A stretch of 57,813 nucleotides of DNA from Anaerolineae bacterium. Its GTDB lineage: Bacteria > Pseudomonadota > Alphaproteobacteria > DSM-16000 > Inquilinaceae. Each line of letters starts with the position of its first letter. Positions within the stretch are counted from its first letter, which is position 1. The position numbers and the translations under genes were made by a program. Where the stretch lies: contig JANQQD010000055.1 of assembly GCA_028285185.1 (NCBI GenBank), positions 1 through 57,813 of the forward strand, in the 5' to 3' direction. Positions 34,562-42,330 of the stretch are shown here, piece by piece. The notes below the pieces were generated by a model. It did no database searches, was not told where the DNA came from, and saw only the letters and a program-made list of their open reading frames with translations.

Positions 34562-35410
34562 TCAAACACCATGGACGGCGTGCGCGCCACATCCTTTCAG
34601 CTCGACACGGGCCGACCACCTGAAACGGTTCCGCAGCCGATGCGCTCCGTCGCAGCCCGTCGCACGCATCACCTCGTCGCTGACGATGATCTCGGCATCC
34701 ATGCGGCGCGTCAGGCGTTCCAATCGATGGGCGACGTTGACCGTATCGCCGACGATCAGTCGGTCGGAGTCGCTCGCCCGGATCGCGACGGCGCCATAAT
34801 GAACGCCGATCCCGATGCCGATCGGCACCTCGCCAGCCTCTTGGCGATCGCGGTTCCAGAGCCGCATGCGCCAGGACATCGTCAGGGCCGCCTCAATGGC
34901 ATGTCGGGCGTCGCCGAGCTTGGATCTCCGATCACCGAAGACCGCCATGAACCCGTCGCCGAGTTGCTTGTGAATGGTGCCCCCTTTGGCGGCGACGGCT
35001 GTGCCCAGGCGGCTCTGCATCGCCTCGACCAGCCCGATCGCCTGATCGGGCGGCCACGCCGCGACCAGCCTTGAGAACCCCTTGATGTCGGCGAACAGGA
35101 CGGCCGCCGGGCGGACCGAGAGCTGTCGGCCGAGGCGCAGCCGCGAGGCCGCGTCGGGCTTGCACAGCTTGCACGGCCGGTACCCGGCACGTTCGGCTTC
35201 CGCACCCCCTGCATAGAACTGGACGTTCTCGACGCGCGGCTTCCTGGCATGGCAGACAGGGCGGCAATAGACACCGGTCGTGCGGACCGCATAGACGAAC
35301 ATGCCGTCGGCGCGCGGATCTCGGCAGAGAACCGCCTGCATGCGTGATCTGTCATCCCCGAATGGGGCGTCGAACCGTTCATCGATCGCGCCGGCTGCTG
35401 CGACCGCCAT
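34562..35410 (-). CDS. Ada-type methyl-acceptor zinc domain fused to a class III adenylate/guanylate cyclase
   Basis: A 282-residue fusion. Residues about 20-90 match the N-terminal domain of Ada, with all four zinc cysteines C49 and C53 (YCRPVC), C80 and C83 (PCKLC). In Ada the first of these accepts methyl groups from DNA phosphotriesters. Residues about 100-280 form a class III nucleotide cyclase: metal aspartates D108 (FADIKGF) and D152 (LGDGF), K148, and transition-state N225 and R229. The base-selecting position, usually Asp, Thr or Cys, appears to be L218, so ATP/GTP specificity is unclear. ATG 35410 has GGAGGGAG before it. It lies downstream of ada and a 2OG oxygenase. Predicted role: a damage-controlled cyclase. 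Confidence 0.88.
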   Translation of the reverse strand: MAVAAAGAIDERFDAPFGDDRSRMQAVLCRDPRADGMFVYAVRTTGVYCRPVCHARKPRVENVQFYAGGAEAERAGYRPCKLCKPDAASRLRLGRQLSVRPAAVLFADIKGFSRLVAAWPPDQAIGLVEAMQSRLGTAVAAKGGTIHKQLGDGFMAVFGDRRSKLGDARHAIEAALTMSWRMRLWNRDRQEAGEVPIGIGIGVHYGAVAIRASDSDRLIVGDTVNVAHRLERLTRRMDAEIIVSDEVMRATGCDGAHRLRNRFRWSARVELKGCGAHAVHGV

Positions 35411-35483
35411 GGCTCCCTCCTGGATGTGGCCGGTGCGGCGCGATCCCTCGATCCGCCCGCCCGGCACTGAACCTGATCGGACA

Positions 35484-35495
35484 GGTAGCGCTACC
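35484..35495. other. 12-base perfect palindrome between oxygenase and Ada-cyclase genes
   Basis: GGTAGCGCTACC is a perfect palindrome in the 133-base gap that separates the Ada-cyclase gene from the otherwise tightly packed ada-oxygenase pair. It could be an operator for separate control of the cyclase or part of an mRNA hairpin. There is no T-run. Confidence 0.4.
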
Positions 35496-35543
35496 GGTGC
35501 CGCCATACGCTCCGGCTCTTGCGGCCAAATCGTGAGACAGACG

Positions 35544-36266
35544 TTACCGCGCGTCGTGGAAGATGATGCCGGCCGTAAAGCGCTGGCCCTTGCGCACCCG
35601 GCTTACGCCGTGGCGCAGTGTGACCTTGTAGACACCGCGCTTGCCCATGGCCGGCCGGTGCTGGACGGCGAAGATTGCCGCCTCGCCTTGGCTGAGCGGC
35701 ACGACCTCCGGCCGCGACTGCATGCGCGGCCGTTGTTCCACAATCGTGAACTCCCCGCCCTCGAAATCGCGACCCGGCTGCGACAGCAGGATTACCATCT
35801 GGAACGGAAAGAACAGGTCGCCATAGAGATCTTGGTGCAGGCAGTTGAAGTCGCCCGGACCGTATTTCAACATCAGCGGCGTGGGCCGCATCTGCCCCTG
35901 CGCATGGCACTCGGCGAGAAAGGGGTCAAGCGAGCCCGGATAGCGACGATTGATGCCCAGGGCCGCGTTCCAGCGGTTGGCGATCGGCGCAAGCCGGGCA
36001 TAGACGGCGTGCCGCAGGTCTTCGACCACGGGCGGCAGGGGCCGCGCAAAGTACTTGTACTCACCCTGCCCGAAGCCATGGCGCGCCATTACGATCCGAC
36101 TGCGGAACCGAGTTTCGTCGTCATAGAGCGACGCGAGATCGGTACAGTCACGTTCGCTCAGGATCGGCCCGACCAGCCCGACGCCAAAGGCGTCGAGCTC
36201 CTGCTCGATGCGCCGCCAGTCGAGCGTCTCAACCGGGTCGGTCGGGCAAGCTTCGGCGACGGTCAT
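35544..36266 (-). CDS. 2OG-Fe(II) oxygenase associated with ada
   Basis: A 240-residue iron/2-oxoglutarate dioxygenase. The iron ligands H144 and D146 (LHQD) and H219 (LRHG) and the 2-oxoglutarate arginine R229 (RFTAG) are visible. It resembles the uncharacterised oxygenase group often encoded beside ada (COG3826 type), not AlkB, whose HxD and RxxxxxR layout and substrate lid are not apparent. Its ATG overlaps the ada stop by four bases (ATGA) and has GGGAGGG upstream, so it is translationally coupled to ada. It may demethylate or hydroxylate a nucleic acid or protein. Confidence 0.85.
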   Translation of the reverse strand: MTVAEACPTDPVETLDWRRIEQELDAFGVGLVGPILSERDCTDLASLYDDETRFRSRIVMARHGFGQGEYKYFARPLPPVVEDLRHAVYARLAPIANRWNAALGINRRYPGSLDPFLAECHAQGQMRPTPLMLKYGPGDFNCLHQDLYGDLFFPFQMVILLSQPGRDFEGGEFTIVEQRPRMQSRPEVVPLSQGEAAIFAVQHRPAMGKRGVYKVTLRHGVSRVRKGQRFTAGIIFHDAR

Positions 36267-37372
36267 CTTGCGCCCTCCCGCGCCAACAGGGCTTCCTTGC
36301 GTTCGACGCCCCAACGATAGCCGGACAGCGCGCCGTCGGACCGCACGACGCGGTGGCAGGGTATGGCCACTGCTGTAGGGTTCTGGGCGCAGGCCTGGGC
36401 AACACCCCGCACCGCCTTGGGCTGGCCGATCGCCTCGGCAATAGTGGCATAGCTCGCAGTCTGGCCGGCTGGGATCGCCCGCAGCGCCTGCCAGACGCGT
36501 TCCTGGAACGCCGTGCCGCGCACGTCCAAAGGCAGGGCGTGGCCCCGGCCGGGCTGCTCGATCAGGTCCACCACGCTCTCAACCGTCGCCGTCAGGTCGT
36601 TGTCGTTCGACACGAGGTCCGCCTTGGGAAATCGCTGGTGAAGCTCCTCCACCAGCGCCGCCCTCTCCTCGCCGAAGCTGATGGCGCAGACGCCCTTGTC
36701 GGTGGATGCCACCAGCACAAGCCCCAGCGAGCAGGAGGCGACGGCATAGCGGATCGCCTCCCCTTCCCCACCGCGGCGATGCGTACTGGGCGCCATGCCC
36801 AGGCGCGCGGCCGCGGCCTCATAGAACCGGCTGCTGGAGGAATAGCCCGCACCATAGATCGCGTCGGTCACCGAATTGCCGTCGCGCAGCTCCGCCTCCA
36901 TGCGCCGGCTGCGCGCCGCAGCGCCGTAGGCCTTCGGCGTCACGCCCAGCGCGCGCTTGAACATGCGGTGGAAGTGGAACTTCGAGAACCCGGCCCGGTC
37001 GGCCAAGGCTTCCAGCGGCGGTACCGGCTCGTTGGCCGCCACCGCCTCATCGATCAGCCGCGCTGCCGCGGTTACCGCCTGCACCTCCAGCGCGTCTTCC
37101 GCCGCCTCGCCTGGGCGACAGCGCTTGCAGGGTCGAAAGCCGAGTTGCCGGGCCTCCTCCTCCGTCTCGACAAAGATGACATTGGCCCGCTTCGGGCTGC
37201 GTGCCGGGCAGGACGGCCGGCAATAGACCCCGGTCGTGCGCACGGCGAACAGGAACACGCCGTCGGCGCGCTTGTCCCGCGTCGCAACGGCCTGCCAGCG
37301 GGCGTCCGGCGTATCGTAGGCTTGGTCGGCCATGGGCGTTGAGTCGTTGGCAAGAGCTCTGTGCGTCAGCAT
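36263..37372 (-). CDS. ada: Bifunctional Ada: methylphosphotriester/O6-methylguanine methyltransferase and regulator
   Basis: A 369-residue full-length Ada. The N-domain has zinc cysteines C51, C55, C82 and C85 (YCRPSC, PCKRC). The AraC-type helix-turn-helix spans about 100-200 (LADRAGFSKFHFHRMFK). The C-terminal methyltransferase domain is about 208-362, with acceptor C339 in IPCHRVV. It repairs alkylated DNA, and methylation of the first domain converts it to an activator of the adaptive response. ATG 37372 is preferred (GGGAAGGG upstream); an in-frame ATG at 37333 is the alternative. First gene of the ada-oxygenase-cyclase-GFA series. Confidence 0.95.
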   Translation of the reverse strand: MLTHRALANDSTPMADQAYDTPDARWQAVATRDKRADGVFLFAVRTTGVYCRPSCPARSPKRANVIFVETEEEARQLGFRPCKRCRPGEAAEDALEVQAVTAAARLIDEAVAANEPVPPLEALADRAGFSKFHFHRMFKRALGVTPKAYGAAARSRRMEAELRDGNSVTDAIYGAGYSSSSRFYEAAAARLGMAPSTHRRGGEGEAIRYAVASCSLGLVLVASTDKGVCAISFGEERAALVEELHQRFPKADLVSNDNDLTATVESVVDLIEQPGRGHALPLDVRGTAFQERVWQALRAIPAGQTASYATIAEAIGQPKAVRGVAQACAQNPTAVAIPCHRVVRSDGALSGYRWGVERKEALLAREGAR

Positions 37373-37561
37373 AGCCGGTCCCTTCCCCAGATCGAGTGGC
37401 GCTGGTGAAGAGAATAGAGATTGCCGGTCCCCAAGAAGCTCCGGTGCTTGCGGTCAAACTCGGGGCCGAGGTGCGGCCCGCGATCGCTTCCACCGACGGC
37501 CCCGATCCTCTACCTTCCCTGGCATATCCCCCGATCGCACATCGCCGGGCCGGACACAGCG

Positions 37562-38332
37562 ATGAACCGCCTCCAGCGACGACGCCAGCAGCGCATGACG
37601 GCCACGCGGCCTTCGGACAAGGCGACCCGTGCGGCAACCTTGCAGTTGGAAGGGCTTGCCGCGCTGCAGGCGGGCCGCGCACAGGATGCCGTGGCGCTGC
37701 TGTCTCGCGCCGCAGCGCTGGCGCCCGGTGACGGCGGCCTGCTGGTCAATCTCGGCATTGCGTCGGACCGTGCCGGCGATGCTGCGGCGGCCGAAGCGGC
37801 TTTTCGGAAAGCCTGCCGGTCGGCCCCAGACCTGGCGCCGGCGCACTACAATCTGGGGGCCTTGCTGCGGCGTCGCGGTGACGGCGACGGCGCCTCGGCG
37901 GCGCTACGCCAAGCAACGGGGCTTCAGCCCGGATACGTCAAGGCTTGGACGGAGCTGGCCCGGCTGGCGGCGGATGCGCGCGAGTTCGAGACGGCGCTGT
38001 CGGCCGCCGATCAGGGCTTGGCGCACGCCCCCGGTGATCCGGCCCTGCTGCAGGAAGCGGCGCAGGCCGCCCAGTCCCTGGGCGACTATGCTCGAGCGGC
38101 CGAGGCCTATCGCGCCTGCCTGGCCGCAACACCCGAGAGACCAGAGACCAGGGTCAACCTCGGCTTCTGCCTGCAGGAACTGGGGCAGCTGGACGACGCA
38201 ATGGCTGAGTATCGCACCGCCCTCGCCGCCGACAACCGCCTCTACGCCGCGGTAGTGAAAAACCTCACCACCGCATCGCAGGGGCGCCTGCCTCTAAATC
38301 CGCGAGCGCTGCGGCAGATGCTGATGGCCTAG
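37562..38332 (+). CDS. Tetratricopeptide-repeat protein
   Basis: A 256-residue alanine-rich protein of about five TPR units (for example GLAALQAGRAQDAVALLSRA, NLGIASDRAGDAAAAEAAF and NLGFCLQELGQLDDAMAEY). TPRs mediate protein-protein contacts; no enzymatic domain or signal peptide is seen. ATG 37562 begins MNRLQRRRQQR; the ribosome site is weak, and ATG 37595 is an alternative. It is divergent from ada, 189 bases away. No specific function can be given. Confidence 0.75.
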   Translation: MNRLQRRRQQRMTATRPSDKATRAATLQLEGLAALQAGRAQDAVALLSRAAALAPGDGGLLVNLGIASDRAGDAAAAEAAFRKACRSAPDLAPAHYNLGALLRRRGDGDGASAALRQATGLQPGYVKAWTELARLAADAREFETALSAADQGLAHAPGDPALLQEAAQAAQSLGDYARAAEAYRACLAATPERPETRVNLGFCLQELGQLDDAMAEYRTALAADNRLYAAVVKNLTTASQGRLPLNPRALRQMLMA

Positions 38333-38366
38333 CGGCCACGATTTGATAACGACAGGATCGAGTGCC

Positions 38367-39269
38367 ATGAAGATCGGCGTCGTGACAGCCGGCGTTCTGG
38401 ACGTCACCTACCACGAATATGGACCACCCGACGGTTGGCCATGCGTCCTGGGCCACGGCTTTCCCTACGACGTCCATGCCTATGCCGACACCGCACCCAT
38501 CCTGGCGGAGGCCGGGGCACGGGTGATCGTGCCCTATCTGCGCGGCTATGGCCCGACCCGGTTCCTGTCTGGGGATACACCGCGGTCGGGAGAGCAGGCA
38601 GCCCTCGGCGCCGACATGCTGGCCTTGATGGACGCGTTGGGCATCGAGCGAGCGGTTGTCGGCGGCTATGACTGGGGCGGGCGCGCGGCCTGCATCGTCT
38701 CGGCACTGTGGCCGGACCGCGTCGAGGCCCTGATCTCCGGCAGTTCCTACAACATTCAGGACATCGCGCGGTCTTGGGAGCCAGGACCGCCGGAGGAAGA
38801 AGCCACCTTCTGGTACCAGTACTATTTTCATGCCGAGCGTGGGCGCCGGGGATTGGCCAAGGACCGCCGAGGCATCACCCGCCTGCTCTGGCAGATGTGG
38901 TCCCCCACATGGGCGTTCGACGAAGAGACCTTCGGCCAGACTGCTGCCGCGTTCGACAACCCGGATTTCGTCGATGTCGTGATCCACTCCTACCGCCACC
39001 GCTACGGACTGGTGCCCGGCGATCCGGCCGTCGCGCATATCGAGACGCAGCTCACCGCACAGCCGGACATCTCCGTCCCGTCGATCACGATCGACGGCGA
39101 CAAGGACGGCGTCGCCGGCCTCACCCACCACCACGCAAAGAAATTCACCGGGCCCCACGAACACCGGATCTTCAGGCAGGTGGGCCATAACCTGCCGCAG
39201 GAAGATCCGCTGGGCTGGGCCCAAGCGGTCGTGGACGCGCGGGCAATGGCAGAATCGGCCGGCCGATAG
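38367..39269 (+). CDS. Alpha/beta hydrolase, epoxide-hydrolase-like
   Basis: A 300-residue alpha/beta hydrolase. The oxyanion region is GHGFPYDVH near residue 32. The nucleophile elbow is GGYDWGG, an aspartate nucleophile as in epoxide hydrolases and haloalkane dehalogenases rather than the serine of esterases. The catalytic histidine lies in VGHNLPQED near the C-terminus, after an IDGDKDGVAG acid loop. It follows the TPR gene by 34 bases. Substrate unknown. Confidence 0.85.
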   Translation: MKIGVVTAGVLDVTYHEYGPPDGWPCVLGHGFPYDVHAYADTAPILAEAGARVIVPYLRGYGPTRFLSGDTPRSGEQAALGADMLALMDALGIERAVVGGYDWGGRAACIVSALWPDRVEALISGSSYNIQDIARSWEPGPPEEEATFWYQYYFHAERGRRGLAKDRRGITRLLWQMWSPTWAFDEETFGQTAAAFDNPDFVDVVIHSYRHRYGLVPGDPAVAHIETQLTAQPDISVPSITIDGDKDGVAGLTHHHAKKFTGPHEHRIFRQVGHNLPQEDPLGWAQAVVDARAMAESAGR

Positions 39270-39279
39270 GCTGCCGGCT

Positions 39280-40230
39280 CTAATAGCGCGCGCCTACGAC
39301 CTCAAAGGCTGACAGCGCATCAAGGGCGCTGATCTCACTCGGCGTCAGGGTGATCTGAGCGGCCGCGCAATTCTGCTCCAGGTAGCGGATCCGCCGGGTG
39401 CCGGGGATGGCAGCGACGTTCGGGCCTTTCGAGAGCACCCAGGCGAGGGCAATCTGAGCGGGTGCCACGTCCTTATCGGCGGCGATCGACCCGATGCCTT
39501 CGACGATCTTCCGGTTCGCCGCCATGGCCTCCGGGGAAAAGCGGGGATTGCTGAGCCGCCAGTCACCGTCCTGCAGATCGTCTCGCGAGCCGATTGCACC
39601 GGTCAGAAAACCGCGTCCAAGTGGGCTGTAGGCGACAAATCCGATCCCAAGGCGGTTGACGGTGGGCAGGATGTCGGCCTCGACATCGCGCGACCACAGC
39701 GACAACTCGGTCTGGAGCGCGGCGATCGGGTGAACGCCATGGGCGCGCTCGATCGTCTCGGCGTCCGCCTCTGAAAGGCCGATATGGCGCACCTTTCCCT
39801 CCGCAACCAGCTGCGCCATGGCGCCGACGGTCTCTTCGATCGGGGTCAAGGGGTCGACCCGGTGCTGGTAGTAGAGGTCGATGTGGTCGGTGCCGAGCCG
39901 GCGCAGCGAGGCCTCGCAGGCAGCCTTCACATAGTCCGCCCGCCCGTCGATCGAGCGATCGGAGAGCTTGGGGTCGCGAATGACCCCGAACTTCGTCGCC
40001 AGCACTACACGGTCTCGTCGCCCCTTGAGCGCAGAGCCGACCAGTTCCTCATTGGTGAAGGGACCATAGATATCGGCCGTGTCCCAGAACGAGCAGCCCA
40101 GCTCAAGCGCATGGTCGAGCACCCGCAGATTGTCGGCCATGTCGCTGTCGCCGTAGAACTCGGACATCCCCATGCAACCGAGGCCGACGACGCTGACCTC
40201 AAGACCCTGCCCCAATGTCGCGTTTCGCAT
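39280..40230 (-). CDS. Aldo/keto reductase
   Basis: A 316-residue NADPH-dependent aldo/keto reductase. The catalytic tetrad is visible as the Asp and Tyr of FWDTADIYG, the Lys of VLATKFG and the His of YYQHRVD. The NADPH site includes [13 protein letters not shown] at the end. ATG 40230 with GGAG upstream is preferred; the frame is open to 40323. It converges on the hydrolase gene with 10 bases between. It reduces aldehydes or ketones; the physiological substrate is unknown. Confidence 0.9.
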   Translation of the reverse strand: MRNATLGQGLEVSVVGLGCMGMSEFYGDSDMADNLRVLDHALELGCSFWDTADIYGPFTNEELVGSALKGRRDRVVLATKFGVIRDPKLSDRSIDGRADYVKAACEASLRRLGTDHIDLYYQHRVDPLTPIEETVGAMAQLVAEGKVRHIGLSEADAETIERAHGVHPIAALQTELSLWSRDVEADILPTVNRLGIGFVAYSPLGRGFLTGAIGSRDDLQDGDWRLSNPRFSPEAMAANRKIVEGIGSIAADKDVAPAQIALAWVLSKGPNVAAIPGTRRIRYLEQNCAAAQITLTPSEISALDALSAFEVVGARY

Positions 40231-40392
40231 CTCTCGCTCCTTCACGGTGTCAGGGTCGCGCCTGCTGGCTTCGTCGTACAGCGGCTTCACATTTTCGGTT
40301 CGATCGGTGGCCACCACCGACAACCAGTAGGACGCCCCTAACGAAGTTGCTTCACCGCAACTGGCAACGCACCAGAATGCAGGGAACAGGCT

Positions 40393-41121
40393 CTAGTCTT
40401 CAGCAGAAATTCGCACCAGACGCCTGTAGGCCCCCGGCGCTTCGGCCAGTGCCCGTTCCGTCTCGGCGAACCCGGCCATCGCCTCGCCCTCCAGCGGCTC
40501 GCATGCCAGCTCCAGCGGCTGGCGCGGGACGGGCACGCATTGCGCGACCGGCGTGCCCGCCGGCAGCACACCGTCGAAATCCGGATCGGTCCACTGCGCC
40601 GGAAAGTGGACCAGCCCGTGGGTATAGGCGTCGGCATGCACCAAGCCGGTCAGGGTGCGGAAGGGCAGATCGGCACGGTTGACCGGGTGGGTACACAAAA
40701 GCGACCAGCCTTCGGGCAGCGCGATCGTCCAGAAATTCATGAACTTCACGATCATCGCGTCGGGATCGAACAGCGGCGTGCCAACGGCCTGGCTGTTGGT
40801 GTGGACGCCGATGGGCGCGCGGCCGAAGGTGCCGCTGGGGGTGGCCCCCGGCGCCCAATCCCATTCGAAGGCGCCGGCCCGCATCCGGACGTCCGCCGCT
40901 AGCGGCATCAGGAAGCCGTACGACATGGCGTCGACAAATGGTGGGCATTGCTTGACGGTGCGGACCTCGAAGCCGAGATCTTCGTCCGGCGCCGTCATCG
41001 CCATGGTCTTCAGCCAGTCGGGTAGGCCGCGCTTGGCCGGCTGGGGGCGCGGCAGCAGCCCTTCCAGCTCCGGCGGGCAGCGAAAGACGACGCGCATCGG
41101 CGCTCCCGACGGGCTCGTCAT
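40393..41121 (-). CDS. DUF6065 family protein, last gene of the polyamine-type ABC operon
   Basis: A 242-residue protein I recognise as the DUF6065 type, from CPPFVDAMSYGFLMPL, FWTIALPEGWSLLCTHPVNR and LPFRTLTGLV. No signal peptide or membrane helix is seen. The ATG overlaps the stop of the upstream ABC permease by four bases (ATGA), so it is translationally coupled to a transporter. This is an unusual place for the family and suggests a role in handling the imported compound. The family has no proven function. Confidence 0.75.
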   Translation of the reverse strand: MTSPSGAPMRVVFRCPPELEGLLPRPQPAKRGLPDWLKTMAMTAPDEDLGFEVRTVKQCPPFVDAMSYGFLMPLAADVRMRAGAFEWDWAPGATPSGTFGRAPIGVHTNSQAVGTPLFDPDAMIVKFMNFWTIALPEGWSLLCTHPVNRADLPFRTLTGLVHADAYTHGLVHFPAQWTDPDFDGVLPAGTPVAQCVPVPRQPLELACEPLEGEAMAGFAETERALAEAPGAYRRLVRISAED

Positions 41122-42311
41122 GCAGTCGCCGGTTGGGTTGCCGGCGCCGCGTCGTCGACGCCGGCCGTTTCCTCCGTCGCGATGCGGGCGTCGGCAGCCT
41201 TGGCCAGTTCCTTCTGCACTTCCGCCCGCGCTCGTTCCGCCCGGCGCTTCAGCTCGTACGCCACGGCGATGGTCACCGTGGCGACGATGAAGATCACCGC
41301 CAGCGCATTCACCTCCGGGCTCAGACCCAGCCGCACCATGGAGGCGATCTGGATCGTCAGCGTCGATTCCGGGCCGATGGCGAAGACCGTTGTGTTGAAG
41401 TTCTCGAAAGACTGCAGGAAGGCCAGCACGCCGGCCGTCAGGATGGTGGGCCGCAGGAAGGGCACCAGGATCTTCCAGAACACCTGCTGATGCGAGGCGC
41501 CGAGATCCAGCGCTGCCTCTTCCAGCGCAGGGTCGAAGCGCTGCAGCCGGGCCATGAACAACAGCATGGCAAAGGCGGAGATGAAGGTGCTCTGCGCCAC
41601 GATCGCCAGGAAGATCCCGCCGCCGATGCCGAGATTGTTCCAGAACACCAGCGTAGAGATGCCGAGAATGATGCCCGGCGTCAAAAGCGGCGAAACCAGC
41701 ACCGCGTATATGAAGGTGCGTGCGCGCGTATGCAGCCGGGTCAGCACCAGCGCGCCGCCCAGGCCCAGCGGCACGGTCAGGCAGATCACGCCGATGCCGA
41801 TGATCACGCTGTTCAGCGCCGCTTCCCACAGCTGGCTGTTGCCGAACAGCTCGCCGAACCAGCCGAGGGTGATCTCCCGGATCGGGAAGGCCGTGGGGAT
41901 GGTCGGCGAATTGAACGCCGCGATCATCATGAAGATCAGCGGCAGGAACATGTAGGCGAAGAAGATCACCAGATAGACGTTGGTGCCCAGCTTGATGATC
42001 TGGCCACTGGTCAGGCCGAGGAAGCCGGTGGCCGCGCGGGTTGTGCGCATGGTCGCTTCCGCCCGCTCCGGCCCCAGCCGCTGGACCAGCAAGAGCTGGC
42101 TGGTGTTGCGGTGGATGCCGAGCGCCAAGAGCGCCAGCCCGAAGACCAGAGTGGCGACCACCAGCCCCAGCACCAGGCCCCCGATCACGCCCAGGAAGAC
42201 GCTCTCGTTGCCGATGCCCCAGCGCCAGCCCCAATAGGTGAAGGCGAGAATCAGCACGAGATAGCCGATGCTGCTGAGCGACTCCAGCGAACGGATGATG
42301 AAGTCCTTCAT
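41118..42311 (-). CDS. ABC transporter permease (PotC-like) with an N-terminal membrane extension
   Basis: A 397-residue permease, much longer than the usual 260-290. The PotC-type core runs from about residue 108 (LGTNVYLVIFFAYMFLPL) to 355, with EAA loop EEAALDLGASHQQVFWKI. The first 100 residues add two helices (about 13-32 and 38-66) and a basic linker; they resemble a DUF4282-type hairpin, which is a tentative comparison. The C-terminal tail is charged. It pairs with the PotB-like permease upstream, 19 bases away. Confidence 0.88.
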   Translation of the reverse strand: MKDFIIRSLESLSSIGYLVLILAFTYWGWRWGIGNESVFLGVIGGLVLGLVVATLVFGLALLALGIHRNTSQLLLVQRLGPERAEATMRTTRAATGFLGLTSGQIIKLGTNVYLVIFFAYMFLPLIFMMIAAFNSPTIPTAFPIREITLGWFGELFGNSQLWEAALNSVIIGIGVICLTVPLGLGGALVLTRLHTRARTFIYAVLVSPLLTPGIILGISTLVFWNNLGIGGGIFLAIVAQSTFISAFAMLLFMARLQRFDPALEEAALDLGASHQQVFWKILVPFLRPTILTAGVLAFLQSFENFNTTVFAIGPESTLTIQIASMVRLGLSPEVNALAVIFIVATVTIAVAYELKRRAERARAEVQKELAKAADARIATEETAGVDDAAPATQPATA

Positions 42312-42330
42312 GGCCGAACCCCGCCAGCGC

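Noticed and set aside
35544..36266. AlkB identity for the 2OG-Fe(II) oxygenase next to ada
   Set aside because: Only the general iron and 2-oxoglutarate ligands fit. The AlkB-specific arginine pattern is not visible and the protein looks like the separate ada-associated oxygenase group.
37396..37731. Plus-strand frame between ada and the TPR gene
   Set aside because: It overlaps the TPR gene in another frame, becomes Arg/Gly-rich there, and has no ribosome site; the first 40 codons are not enough to call a gene.
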